The notes under the pieces are model-generated. The model was not told the DNA's origin and searched no databases. It worked only from the letters and a program-made list of their open reading frames with translations. A stretch of DNA of 64,000 nucleotides from Streblospio benedicti (taxonomy: Eukaryota > Annelida > Polychaeta > Spionida > Spionidae): the NCBI GenBank assembly GCA_019095985.1, contig CM032669.1, positions 12,362,466 to 12,426,465 of the forward strand, in the 5' to 3' direction. Below are positions 18,688-31,379 of this stretch, piece after piece. The position numbers and the translations under genes were made by a program. The stretch's first letter is position 1; each line of letters starts with the position of its first letter.

Positions 18688-21600
18688 ATGTTACAGTTGT
18701 TTTATTTGCTACTCTTTGTTCCGTGTATATTTGCCCAGTGCACCACAGAAGTATGTGACTGTGCACTTACTGAATCTTGTGACTCCAGTGACCATGATAC
18801 CAAAGCGACAATCAACAACTTGTATGATCTAATTATCAATATCGTTATATCGTTATATGCGTTTCTGAATGCAACAATGCAAGAGCAGTGTCATTCAATT
18901 CAGCAATTGGAAAAATCTGGTCCTGCCCATGGTGAAATGATTGGAGATCTAAGTCAAGAAAACGATGAACAGAACTCTAGGCTGACTGCTGTAGAAACAA
19001 CAAATGCAGATCTCAACCAAAATATAAATGATTTGTCCCCTAGAATAAATGCCACAGAAACAAAAATCAGCAATCTAGAGGTAGTGTTTTTTGTAAAGAT
19101 AATATAATGAATGTTCATAAAATTATATAGCTTTGTTCAGATGTCTTTCAACATGTACTGCAAATTATCATAATCATTGTCTAGAATGAAAATGATATCC
19201 AGCAAGAAGATCTTGATAGGCAAAACGAAGACATTTCAAATCTTAAAGACAGTGGTGTTTTGTTAAATGCCACTTTGCAAAAGCAAATTGAAAATGTTGT
19301 GGAATTGGACCAGACTAATAGAGCTCAAGATACAAAGATTGAAAATCTTCAAGGCGTTATTAATGACTTGACTTCCAGAATTAATGCATTAGAAACCAAA
19401 AATGGAGACCTGACGCAGGAGATCAATTCAGTATCCTCGAGAATGACCGCTGTGGAAACAACAAATACAAATCTAGAGGTAAGAAATTTTAGAAGGTGTT
19501 TCCTTAGAATCATTGAAAATTTAGGCATTCGACTAGCATCTAATAATGGTTTCCTAATTTTAGACACGCGTGAATACGTTGGAACACATTGCAAATGGTA
19601 AGGTTAAAAACAATTTTTAAACATTTATGGGCTGCCTTTTATATCAGCATAGATATCTCAATGCCATACTTAAAACCTTTTATTTGAGATAATGAACATT
19701 TTATTTACATTTTTCGTTTAATTATGTGTGAGTCTATACTAATTTTCAGTCTTTGAAAATATATGTGGCGTTACGAATTATTTACCAATTGATTAAGAAA
19801 GCTGTTTGTATGTCCATTTTACCAAAGAAATTGTCTAAAATATTAATGTTCCACCCATGTTATTAGAAGGTCAAGTTTTGAAATGGTTATCGGAACAAAA
19901 ATAGCTAGGTGTATTTATATCAAGCAATAACTATGATGATCGTTATATAATATGTGAAGTTAGATCTATATATAGTAGAGGAAATATGATTTTACTCAAA
20001 TTTAGGAAATGCATTGTCGATGATGTTAAGATTAGGCTTTTTAAAGCGTTTTGTACTTCTCCCTATTGTAGTCCCTTAAGTCACTGTCACATAGAAAAAA
20101 CGGATGAAACACGTATGTAGGACGTACAAATGTTTTGGTGTTTTCTTGATACGCGGGGCTCCGTAGAAAACAATAACAAAAATTTTATGCAGATTTAACA
20201 CGAATGATACAGACAATACACTTACAAAACACAGATGATACACGGATTGTCCACGTACACTTCACTACACCAACGCAAACATGATATTTTGGTTGCAAAG
20301 TACTGAAAAAAAACCAACACTAATGAACATCGGATAAATAGCGTATTGCGCGGACGTTTTACGGACAATGTACGTTTGTATCACGGTAATATCGCGTACA
20401 GTCCACGTATGATATGAAAATCCATCGGGCGCAAATACTTTTGAACATTTCAAAAGTATTAGCGCGGACAACTCGACCCGTGAAATCACTCCACGTAATT
20501 CAACGTATAAGAACGGACTAGGCGCTGATGGTCGGCGTATCTCCACGGATGAACCACGGATGAACACGTACAGCAAAAATCTATCCGTGGTACATACGTG
20601 TTTCATCCGTTTTTTCTATGTGACAGTGACTTTATGGTGTAATTTTAAGAAAGCATCCCTGCTGAAACTGAAGGTTGCATACAATAATATTTTTAGATCT
20701 TCCAAGAACGTTTACTTAAAAGTAATAATATTCTAGTCAAATCTAATAATTTAGTGACTTTTTCGTTTATATAAAGTTCAATGAACTTAAATTGATTAGA
20801 TATTTTATCTATCAAATGATTTACATATTTGCATGTTATAATTGCATATTGTGTATATATTATCTGTGGATAAAATTGTCATCTGTCATTTGTCATTACT
20901 CTGACATTTCATTTTACCACCAAAAGGAAGGAGCTGCAATAACTAGTATTAAAGGCATCTAAAGCATAATTTTCATTTAGCCGTGCGCCTGGTGGGAGGC
21001 AGTTCGCCTAATGAAGGAAGAGTAGAGGTGTTTTACAACGGAACATGGGGCACTGTGTGTGTGATGACTACTGGGAGGTCGCTGATGCCGCGGTGGTATG
21101 CCGCCAACTTGGACTCAGGTCAGATTATAGCCATCCTTATCTATCCGGGCCTATTACTTATGAACGTCGGACTTTGAAGGCTGTGTGAATGGGAAAGGCG
21201 TGAAACCCACGATGGTTTTTTTTCATGGGAATATCATGGCGAAATTGCAATCCTTGGTTTGAGTTGTTTTTTTTTATTTTGGTCCCTAATATAAGAGTAG
21301 TAAATAATGTTACCGGCGTTTCAACCATTTTTACTCAAAATGTATGATCGCCATTATGCAGAAACATATGTATATTCGTAAAAACACATGTCACCACCTG
21401 TGAACCCCTCAACCCATATTCATGTAGATTCATAATAATAAAGCAGCTTCGCAAGTTTTATAATTAGTCGGACTAAAAGTCAACAATGTCTACTAATTTT
21501 CAAGAATTATGACATTTAAGCACTGTTGACTTTTAGTCTGACTAACTAATATACTGTCATATATTATCTATCAGTTAGACCGTGTCTATGTTAATGCATT

Positions 21601-23320
21601 TTTAGTATACTTGTAGACACTTTTCATGTGATAAGCGCCATATTTCTTCAATGACTGATGGGCGCGGCTACTGGGGTGCTCAGCTGAAGGGGCGCGACGC
21701 AACAAGAGTTCCACTCTGAGCGCCCCAGCCACACACCACACACACTCATTCCGCTTCCTATTTGAGGAATATTGATATCTCTCTGATCCCCATTCAACCC
21801 ACCTTGATTCTATGAAAGGCATGGGTTGGTGCAATCCTAAATTGCATGGCAGTCATACGAAATATGTCGGATGTCACATGAAGCTTCCGTATAATATGTT
21901 CAATGAAAATACAGTGCTGTAATATAAATCTTGTTAAAGTTCATATACATGTAGATCTTCTATTAAGCACTGGTATCTAATCTTCCTAAATCCTTAAATG
22001 TGTTCATCGTGTTGTTGTGTTGAAAGTTCATCTTTCATAACACAATATTTCTTACATTGTGGACAGTTTCGCAACTAGCTGCTGCCATTCTCAAAACGTC
22101 TCTGCGCATGACAGGTCAGTCAGCACGACTTCTGATGCTGAAAATAGTGAGAAAGCGGATAACAAGATGAAACTGCTTGTTTGTAGAAAAATGACTCATA
22201 CAGACCAGTACTTACACTTTTCGTCTCACCACCCATTACAGCATAAACTAGGTGTGATCCGTACCCCACTCGACAGGTGTAATGACATTGTGAGAGACAC
22301 AGATGACAAAAAGAATGAGAAAGAGCACATAGTGAAGGCACTGACTAACTGTGGCTATCCAAGATGGTCTTTTGAGAAAGTGAAAGCCCAGATAGCGAGA
22401 AAGAAAGAAGGAGAACAGGACAAGATGAAGAAGAAGAAGGACTCAGGAGGCTCAAAAGGGTTAGTCATCTTACCTTACGTCAAAGACGTCACAGAATATA
22501 TATCTCGTATCATTCACAAACACAAAGTGTCCACAGCGGTAAAAACCTCTACAAACTATCAGGAACATTCTGGTTTACCTGAAGGATAAACAAGAAAAGC
22601 TTGAGAAATGCAAGGTAGTATACAAGATTCCTTGTAGGTCATGTAAGAGTGTATATGTTGGTGTTGGTGAACCAGGTAGGAAACTGGGTACCTGGGTTCG
22701 GGTATGAAAGAACACATGAAGGACGTTTCGCAGAACACTATGGGATCTTTCACCAGACCGGCGAGAAAAGAATCCCTCACGCAAATCAACAAGAGTGCAA
22801 TCACAGATCATGTGAATCAGAAAAACCACGAGTTTGACTGGGAGGAAGTGTGTGCAGTGGGCAGAGAAAGTGATTGGAGTACAAGAACCATCAAGGAGGC
22901 GATAAAGTTACGAGGACAGCGGCAGGTCATGAACAGAGACGAGGGGGCGTACCAAGTTGCCCACGTGTACAATCCGATTTTCAGCATCAGAAGTCGTGCT
23001 GACTGACCTGTCATGCGCAGAGACGTTTTGAGAATGGCAGCAGCTAGTTGCCGAAACTGTCCACAATGTAAGAAATATTGTGTTATGAAAGATGAACTTT
23101 GAAAATAAATAATCTTCCTAAAGTTCTACTGTTATATCGCTTTAGCACTGTCAATGTCCAGGCAAAGTCACAGGCTTACTTTGGTCAAGGAAATGATCCC
23201 ATATTGTTGGACAATGTCGGGTGTTCTGGAACTGAACCCGTGCTCCAGTTGTGTCGTCACCGTGGCTGGGGCAAACACGACTGCACTCATCAGGAAGATG
23301 CGGGTGTTATTTGTGGATAA
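18688..23320 (+). CDS. SRCR gene B: secreted coiled-coil protein with one SRCR domain
   Basis: Exons are 18,688-19,080, 19,185-19,478, 19,564-19,597, 20,981-21,118 and 23,146-23,320; a 5'-UTR intron (18,565-18,687) ends at the ATG. Exon 1 gives the same signal peptide and Cys-rich N-terminus as gene A, then a coil. Exon 2 adds 98 coil residues with repeated INALET and NLE motifs. The last two exons encode a six-cysteine group-A SRCR. The first SRCR exon has two extra bases in GTGTGTGTGATGAC (gene A has GTGTGTGATGAC), which breaks the frame just after the first SRCR cysteine. This is either a dinucleotide slip that has inactivated the gene or an assembly error. Exon 1 also lacks about 19 residues present in gene C. 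The SRCR intron holds a Penelope-like insertion. Confidence 0.8.
19835..20770 (+). mobile_element. LINE reverse-transcriptase C-terminal fragment, split by a MITE
   Basis: YNDDRYI-like sequence, [25 protein letters not shown] and LFKAFC are readable at 19,900-20,070, which is the region after the RT palm in Jockey/CR1-type LINEs. Further remnants continue at 20,632-20,770. The 20,080-20,632 MITE separates the two halves. The copy is decayed. Confidence 0.65.
20080..20632. mobile_element. MITE, about 550 bp, about 45-bp terminal inverted repeats
   Basis: The left end TCACTGTCACATAGAAAAAA, then CGGATGAAACACGTATGTA, is mirrored perfectly by the right end, which finishes CTATGTGACAGTGA. The interior is rich in ACGT words (CACGTA, CGTACA). 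No transposase is present. The target duplication is unclear. It lies in a LINE fragment in gene B intron 3. Confidence 0.82.
21991..23109 (+). mobile_element. Penelope-like fragment bounded by inverted repeats
   Basis: The direct repeat TAATCTTCCTAAA (21,978-21,990 and 23,110-23,122) marks a 13-bp target duplication. Inside, about 120 bp at 22,023-22,145 is the inverted complement of 22,983-23,100 (for example AAAGTTCATCTTTCATAACA against its complement). Between them lie only the C-terminal coding parts: the [18 protein letters not shown] block and a GIY-YIG-type region ([15 protein letters not shown], then [16 protein letters not shown]). Inverted terminal copies are known in Penelope elements. 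It is incomplete and broken. It lies in the intron that splits the SRCR domain of gene B. Confidence 0.8.
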
Positions 23321-24360
23321 TCAGCATAAAGAGAGCCGAAGTACATGCAGGAGTGAAGCACTTTCCACTGATGAGTGTGGTTACAAAGAAGATTTGTTTA
23401 TTGTGAAATCAGCAATCGGTTAAAGAAAATGGATTCTGCACTATAGCTAGACTGCACAATTATCAAATTATCATTTGAGTATTGAACTATTCTTTTTGAA
23501 TATTTAGCACATATGTGTATAGTAGGTAGATTTAACACATTCTCGAAAAAATGTAGTATTTGTATATTTTTCTGTGAAATCATAAAAGTAAAATTGTAAA
23601 GAAATAATGTTATTTATGATTAATTGATGGCTTATGTATATTGTAAAAATGTATGAATTTACAAGGACCTTATAAAGTTGCGTTGACAAAATATAGGTTT
23701 GAGGATGTCGCATATTTTAAACTATCCTTTATCCCCATCTTGATTGTATGTCTATATATGTCATCAGTGATATCCAGCATTTAAGTTTTTCTACATGTCA
23801 AATCAACTATTGAATGTTGATGTGTGGACATATTGACCACTGCTTTGCAGACCAAATGCACAATGTGTATTCTGTAACTATGATCATTTATGTTTGTTGA
23901 AAATAGATTATTATGAATGATAAAACGAACATCTTTAATTCATTCACAATATACTGCAAAATGAACACACTTAACTTGCAAAACAGAACTGGTTTCAATA
24001 TATGAATACAGAACATGAATCCCACAATATCAACACAATGATTAAGAGATCATCAGGTGCTGACAACATCTAAATATTGATGGTCAGGGCCCTACTCTTG
24101 CATTCCTCCTTGGTGTTGATCATGGGTTTAGTTCCTCAATGTACAGTGCCCCGAGAGTCAGTAGGTGAGCCTCCACCTTGGAGTGATTTTAGATATGGAC
24201 AATGGAACTTATATAGACACCTTCGCCTGTTTTACATGGACACTTTCCTGAGGAACAATGTCCACATGAGACAGGTGTCTATATTTCCACTGTAATCTGT
24301 AAATGATATGCTTGCTATCTCCATGTGTTTACATATAACGTTCTAAGATATATTATAAAT
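23321..24360 (+). repeat. 3' UTR and duplicated downstream flank of gene B
   Basis: It aligns in order with the gene A flank (9,537-9,676 and 11,418-12,440). It is shorter because small indels differ. No other gene is seen. Confidence 0.65.
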
Positions 24361-25084
24361 AATGACAGCTCCCTTAAACAGTATCAGCAATTTAACACTG
24401 AGTGCAGTGTAAAGGAAGTTAATAATTAAGTTCCTGTAGACCGATAATGCACTAAGAGGTGTGTCACCTGTTATCTTTCCCGGTTATCTTTCTTTCTCCA
24501 CTCTATCCTCTCACAACCGCATCCATCTCTCAAACCCACTCCCCGCCATATACTCACAAGCCTCTCATTCTCTCAAGCTCTCACATTCTCTCAAGCCAAG
24601 CGCCCCTTATCCCCCATCCCACCCCCCACCCCCCAACACCAGCTATATACTCAGATTTGACAGAAGCCCCTGCTTTCCCTCAAAATACCGTTTTTACCGT
24701 CAGGCGCATGCTCACAGGTCCCCATTCTCTCAAGCCAGCGCCCCCCCCTCAGCACACACACCCTCTATGCTCTCACAAACAGCCGCCATCTCTCATGCTT
24801 ACTCCATGTGACATATACTCAAAAGCCTCATCTGCATTCTCTCAATCACTGATGAAAATATATTATGTTTAATTTGTATTTGGAAATTGTTGTTCTTATA
24901 TTGTTATCTTTATATAACTACCACTTCGAGTCATTAAAATCTCCGTCCTCAGGTCGCGGCTACGCGAAACCATAATTTCAAGCACCACCCCCCGTCAACT
25001 CCTGGATCCATCACTGTGTTTGGATCATCTTCTGTGTGTACTGGATTCTAACATACGGCCATGAGATATAATTTGTTATGCGTT
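24361..25084. other. Pyrimidine-rich spacer with internal duplication
   Basis: CCATCTCTCA..CATATACTCA.AAGCCTC recurs at about 24,523 and 24,786, and CATTCTCTCAAGCCA recurs near 24,585 and 24,722, so two imperfect copies of a C/T-rich block are present. The open frames are Pro/Ser-rich by composition only. From 25,010 the sequence matches 17,806 onward. Confidence 0.5.
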
Positions 25085-25093
25085 TAAAAGTTT

Positions 25094-28000
25094 TGTAAAG
25101 AGATTCATTGGATTTCTTTTTTATATCAACAAGTATCACTAATTTTGTGCTAAATCCATTTAAACTTACATTAATTGTCTTAATATTTTCGGACATTTTC
25201 AATGTCCATCGTCTGAGACTTTTCTGTCACCAGGTGGCAGCATATCTCAGGCAATATGACATCACTCCATCACTGTTTTCACCTATTGTCCCAGCTGGAG
25301 TGTCATTTTCTTCGTCGATAATGGGTGAACTAGTTCCAGTAACATACTTTGGGGGTTACTATATACCATGTTCCTTTTAATCTTGTTTTTCTTATGCGTA
25401 TAAAAGTTTTGTAAACGGCATGATTCAGTCTAGGAACTTTTTGGTCTTTTTGATATGAACGAAATCTAAAGAAAAACCCAAGTGAATCACTAATTTTGTG
25501 TACCTATAAATCCATTTTGCTAAACTTACTGAAGTAATTGTCATGCCTATACTTTCTTCCATTTTCAAGTTTCGGATCATTTTATCAATGTCCATTTTCT
25601 AAGAAATAAAAAAATAGTTTTCCTGCGAAGATGTGTACTTTGTTTACATCCGTGTTTGAATACTGCAGGTGCTTGCAGGTGCGTGCTGGAAAATGCTTCT
25701 TTTTCACGTAGTCGATGAATAATTATTTTTTTAACTTTCAAATCGATGCAAACGGATAGAATTTATGATGTACAATGTTTGTTCAGTGATAATTTAGGTT
25801 GTCATAGAATGTAAACAACATAAAAGGTCTGTTATTGTCGTGTATTCTAATATCGGCAGGTGCCCGACAGCATGAACATCGGCAAAATCGGCGCTTGACA
25901 TTGGCCTGCAACAAAAGTTAGCCAAATGGAAAGAAAAACGTGATAAAATCAAATTTCCTAGTAGTTCTGATGAGATAGATTTATCTGGTGAACAACTGAA
26001 AAGATGGGTAGTTAATCTATCTAAGAGGGAAATGTCAAGTGAAGAGAATTCCATCTTGGCAAAAGGCTTGAACTTTGCTGTGACTGAAAACAAACACCCA
26101 GTCAAGGAACTAATAGTGGCTGCTGAAAAGGCATGTAGTTTGTTGAATGAGGATGAAGCAAGTGCCTTACGGCCAAAACTAGTGAGTATTCTAACTTCTG
26201 CTAAACCCCCAAAATCTAATATCAGCATTGAGCAGACTAAGGCCCTGAAAAGTTTAGCTAAAGATGATACTATTATGATTCTGCCAGCCGACAAAGGTAG
26301 AGCTACAGTCATTTTGGACAAGGAGACTTACAAGGAGAAAGTTATGGTTATGTTATCTGATGAAAAGACTTACACAAGATTAGATAAAGACCCAACAGCC
26401 AAGTACAAACGAAAACTGGTAGACATCCTCGCAAGACTCAAATCTGAAAACAAAATCACCGATGCTCAAAAAGATACTTATACCCAACCTCTGAGACCAT
26501 ACCCATACTATATTGCACTCCAAAAATACACAAGAAAGATGTTCCTTTAAGACCAATAGTAGATTATACAGGATCATTCATGTGTAATTTATCCAGAAGC
26601 CTTGCTGACATTTTGGCCCCTTTGGTAGGAACAACAGAACATCATGTGGAAAATTCAAAAGATTTGGTGAAGAGTCTCCAATCTTTGACGGTAAATGGAG
26701 ATGAAACTTAAGTGTCTTTTGATGTAGTCTCACTTTTCACTAACACTCCCATTGACAGGGCCCTTGAGATCATCAAAGATCGTCTCCTTAATGATAACAA
26801 GTTGAGACAAAGAACGTTGCTCACAGCATTGGACATCATGGAATTGCTAAGCCTGGTGTTGACTACAACTTACTTCAGATTTGATGACCAACTATATCAA
26901 CAGAAGTTTGGTACAGCGATGGGCAGCCCAGTGTCTCCAATAGTGGTAAACTTATTTATGGAAAACCTCGAACAAACAGCTATAGCCACTGCGGATGAGG
27001 ACATCAAACCAATGTGGTGGAAGAGGTGGATGACGTGGTAACGAAGATTAAGTGCGGCACTGTGGAACGTCTCAATGATCATCTCAACCAAGTAGATACG
27101 ACTCGCAGCATAGTGTTTACTCATGAAACTATGGTAGAGAACAAGATTCCTTTTCTTGACACCCTGATTGAAAGTAAAGACAATGGCTCTCTAAAAACCA
27201 CGGTGTACAGGAAAAGCACACACACAAATCAATATTTGAATTTTGAGTCTCACCATCCAACTGCACATAAGCTAGGAGGAGTGAGAACACTTTTCGACAG
27301 AATGGACACAGTCGTAACAGAAGAATTAGATAAAGAGACTGAAGAACGCACAATCGTGGATGCACTGACCACTTGCAATTACCCTAAGTGGGCAATTCAA
27401 GAAGTGAAAGAAAGAAAAAGATACCAACAATAAGAAGTCTCGGAAGACAGCAGAAAAAGACTCTAAGGGAGCCAGAGGTATGGTCGTTCTCCCTTACGTT
27501 AAAGGCTTGTCAGAAAGAATGGCTAAGGTTTTAAAAGATCACAAGATCTGTTCAGCCTTCAAACCTTATAAGACTCTCCGAAAGATTTTAGTTAATCCCA
27601 AGGACAAAATCATACAAGAAGAAGTATATGGGAGTGTATACAGTATTGGGTGTAAGAACTGTCCAAATTTATATATTGGGGAATCAGGCAGGAAATTTGG
27701 CACACGGCTCAAGGAGCATCAAAGAAATGTGGAGACACATGACCATAAAAATGTGCGCAGCAGAGCCACTCGCCTCAGCACCACAGAAGTTCACGAATCA
27801 GCAATAACTGACCACATGAACAACCTCAACCATGTACCAGATTGGGATAGTGCTAAAGTTGTGTGCAAGGAGTCAAACCTACTGGACAGACAAATCCTAG
27901 AGTCCATAACAATCCGAAAGACTGAGGAGAACATGAACAGGGATGAAGGAGCATACCAGTTATCTCAAGCATACGACAACCTTCTGAGGCCTAGGGCAGC

Positions 28001-28189
28001 CCCAAACCACCGCGCGCGCCCTCGACCACCCCAAAACAACAAACACTGACCGACTTCCACTTCTGTCACGTGCTGCCACCTGGTGACAGAAAAGTCTCAG
28101 ACGATGGACATTGAAAATGTCCGAAAATATTAAGACAATTATTGTAAGTTTAAATGGATTTAACACAAAGTTAGTGATACTTGTTCGTA
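25094..28189 (+). mobile_element. Near full-length Penelope-like retroelement with inverted terminal repeats
   Basis: TAAAAGTTT at 25,085-25,093 and 28,190-28,198 is the probable target duplication, supported by the uninterrupted paralogous flank at 17,870. Coding parts run in order: an N-terminal region (ILPADKGRATVILDK, about 26,280), RT blocks (SFDVVSLFTNTPIDRAL at 26,715; GTAMGSPVSP at 26,915), the HHPTAHKLGGVRTLFDR region (27,240), a Cys-linker CKNC and a GIY-YIG endonuclease (LYIGESGRKFGTRLKEHQ, 27,670) ending at 28,049. About 115 bp at 25,127-25,243 is inverted at 28,064-28,180. It looks almost complete in parts but carries a few breaks, so it is not functional. Age is moderate: the end repeats still match well. 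Confidence 0.85.
25395..25610 (+). repeat. Second, diverged copy of the Penelope-like end repeat
   Basis: GCGTATAAAAGTTTTGTAAA, then ATCACTAATTTTGTG, ATAAATCCATTT and AATGTCCATTTTCT, align in direct orientation with 25,080-25,215. The left side of the element therefore has two tandem copies of the terminal repeat, the inner one more diverged. Confidence 0.6.
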
Positions 28190-28439
28190 TAAAAGTTTAT
28201 TTCCATGTGGGTGAAGAACTACCGTCTAATGTAAACACACTTCATGTGACTTGATATTTAAGTATACACTTAATTCATCATATAATAAACCTACAAATCT
28301 GTCCCACACTGATGACACTAAAACCATAAACATTGAGTGTATGTGTGTGTGTTAACAATCATTTGATGTTGATGTTATAAGAATCTTTTGTTTTAATAGC
28401 ATTCCTATACCTTGTAGGCAGCTATGCATTCCATCCAGT

Positions 28440-29110
28440 GGTTATAAATATCAGAGGTGGTTGTTTGTAAGCAAATAGGCCATATAATTGCATCGTTTCA
28501 GCTGATTAAGTAAAGCCTTGTGTTGCGTTCGTTTGTAACTATGTATGTACTTATGTATGTTTGTCTCTGGCCAAGCTAGAGCGTTTAGTGATGAACCAAT
28601 CTTGTTCAAACTTTACTCAGCTATGGGATATGAGAATACACAGAAGTGATTAGATTTGGGACACTTTGTCAATTAAAATGTGCTTTCCACAGGGTCATTT
28701 ATGGTCCGTTTTCGTCATTCTTACTAGTATTGAATGCACACTGAAAATCAATAAATTACAGCAGCAAACGTCTACTTTGTGCTGTTTGCCGTTAGCTGCT
28801 GCAAGATCAATATATGTAGCATGACGGAGCCGCTATTATTATTAGACAGTGGTGGCACACAAATTATTTGTGGCTGATCACATACATAGTAATTGTGTAC
28901 TTTTAATCAAGATTTCCAGAACATTTTAGTAAACATATTCATTGCTTATAAGTAAACGTTGTTTTAGCGACGCTGTGCTCTCTGATCACTTTTGATCTAG
29001 GTTGGAAGTGTAAATCTCTCTTTATTAAGCTAGCACACATGAACATAAATTATTAAGATATAAATCATACTTAGATCAAGTATATTTGCGACGACAAAAA
29101 AAGTACAAAG
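28440..29110. repeat. Left copy of a near-identical duplication beside an assembly gap
   Basis: About 670 bp here repeats at 29,211-29,887 with only a few single-base and small indel differences. It contains the dispersed repeat core (GATTAGATTTGGGACACTTT) and the promoter-side flank of gene C. The near identity and the gap between the copies suggest two unmerged alleles or a very recent duplication. Confidence 0.85.
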
Positions 29111-29210
29111 NNNNNNNNNNNNNNNNNNNNNNNNNNNNNNNNNNNNNNNNNNNNNNNNNNNNNNNNNNNNNNNNNNNNNNNNNNNNNNNNNNNNNNNNNN
29201 NNNNNNNNNN
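29111..29210. other. Assembly gap (100 N)
   Basis: Exactly 100 unknown bases, a placeholder length; the true distance is unknown. Confidence 0.99.
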
Positions 29211-29887
29211 GGTTATAAATATCAAAACAGAAGTGGTTGTTTGTAAGCAAATAGGCCATATAATTGCATCGTTTCAGCTGATTAAGTAAAGCCTTGTGTT
29301 GCGTTCGTTTGTAACTATGTATGTACTTATGTATGTTTGTCTCTGGCCAAGCTAGAGCGTTTAGTGATGAACCAATCTTGTTCAAACTTTTACTCAGCTA
29401 TGAGATATGAGAAATACACAGAAGAGATTAGATTTGGGGCACTTTGCCAATTAAAATGTGCTTTCCACAGGGTCATTTATGGTCCGTTTTCGTCATTCTT
29501 ACTAGTATTGAATGCACACTGAAAATCAATAAATTACAGCAGCAAACGTCTACTTTGTGCTGTTTGCCGTTAGCTGCTGCAAGATCAATATATGTAGCAT
29601 GACGGAGCCGCTATTATTATTAGACAGTGGTGGCACACAAATTATTTGTGGCTGATCACATACATAGTAATTGTGTACTTTTAATCAAGATTTCCAGAAC
29701 ATTTTAGTAAACATATTCATTGCTTATAAGTAAACGTTGTTTTAGCGACGCTGTGCTCTCTGATCACTTTTGATCTAGGTTGGAAGTGTAAATCTCTCTT
29801 TATTAAGCTAGCACACATGAACATAAATTATTAAGATATAAATCATACTTGAATCAAGTATATTTGCGACGACAAAAATATGTACAA
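29211..29887. repeat. Right copy of the gap-flanking duplication; promoter side of gene C
   Basis: Matches 28,440-29,110. Its right end continues into the conserved 5'-UTR exon of gene C (about 29,890-30,029). Confidence 0.85.
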
Positions 29888-31379
29888 GATGTTGTATTTT
29901 AGCATACTGCAAATGCGCAGTTAACATTTGGACATACGACCTCGTTGAAAACTATTTAATGAATGCTAATGATACATATCCGTCTACTTTTATAGAATTT
30001 ACTCTCAAAACCCAAGTCCCAATACAAAGGTAGTTTGAACTTTGCAGTGTGTTAACAGAACAATATTTAATTTTAATTATTGAAGAATCATCATTCAAAT
30101 ATTTTAATAAAATTGGTTTAATTTTAGATGTTAAGATTGTTTTTTTTAATTACTCTTCGTTACCTGTATATTTGCACAGTGCACCACAGAATTATGCGAC
30201 TGTGCACCGACTGAATCTTGTGACTCCAGTGGCCATGATACCAAAGCTACAATCAACAACTTGTATGATCTAATCATCAATATCAAGAATGAGAATAATA
30301 TCCAGCAAGAAGGCATTGATAAGCAAAATGATGATATTTCAATTCTTAAAGATAATGATCAATTTCTGAATGCAACTTTGCAAGAGCAGCTTGGTTCAGT
30401 TAAGCAATTGACAGAAACTGGTAATGCTCATGGTGAAATGATTAGAGATCTAAGTAAAGAAAACACTGATCAGAGCTTTAGGCTGACTGCTGTGGAAAAA
30501 ACAAATGCAGATCTCAGCCAAAAAATAAATGATTTGTCGCCCAGAATGAATGTCACTGAAACAAAGACCGGCAATCTAGAGGTAGGGATTTTTTGTATAG
30601 ATAATATGCTGAATGTTCATAAAATCATATAGCTTTGTTCAGATGTGCTTCTAGATATACTGCAAATTATTATAATCATTGTCTAGAATGAAAATGATAT
30701 CCAGCAAGAAGATCTTCAAATCTTAAAGACAATGGTGTTTTTTAAATGCAACTTTGCAAAAGCAAATTGAAAATGTTCTGGAATTGAACCAGACTAATAG
30801 AGCTCAAGATACAAAGATTGAAAATCTTCAAGGCGTCATTAACAACTTGACTTCCAGAATTAATGCATTAGAAACCAAAAATGGAGACCTTACACAGGGG
30901 ATTAATTCACTATCCTCGAGAATGAACTCTGTGGAAGCAACAATTACAAATCTAGGGGTAAGAAATTTTAGAATGTGTTTGCCCAGAAATATTGATTATT
31001 TTGGCATTCGACTGGCATCTAATATATATATTATGATTCCCTGATTTTTAGACACGAGTGAATACGTTGGAGGCCATTGCAGAAGGTAATTAAAAATGAA
31101 AAACAATATCTAAACATTCATAGATTGCCTTTTATATATCAGCATAGATATGTTAGTACCACAGTTCACTTTTAAAGTGGAATGCACAAGTTGAGCGATA
31201 ATATGCCATTATTGTGCAAAACCAGGCTTTAGGGCTGACCATGAGTAAGCATTGATATATGTTGATGCTTTGCTCTCTAAGCACTTTTGATCTAATATAA
31301 CCATTATGCCAATTTCATAGTCATGTTTCAAATAGAAATCAAACTATAGTGGAAAAATAAAAAATAAAATAATTAAAAT

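Noticed and set aside
20265-20606. Reverse-strand 113-residue frame
   Set aside because: It lies wholly inside a MITE and shows no transposase motifs.
24459-24872. Pro/Ser-rich frames
   Set aside because: They are by-products of a C/T-rich tandem block; two frames are open together and no domain appears.
28440-29887. The two near-identical copies as long terminal repeats of a retrovirus-like element
   Set aside because: There is no internal coding, the copies adjoin an assembly gap, and the right copy merges into the normal upstream flank of an SRCR gene.
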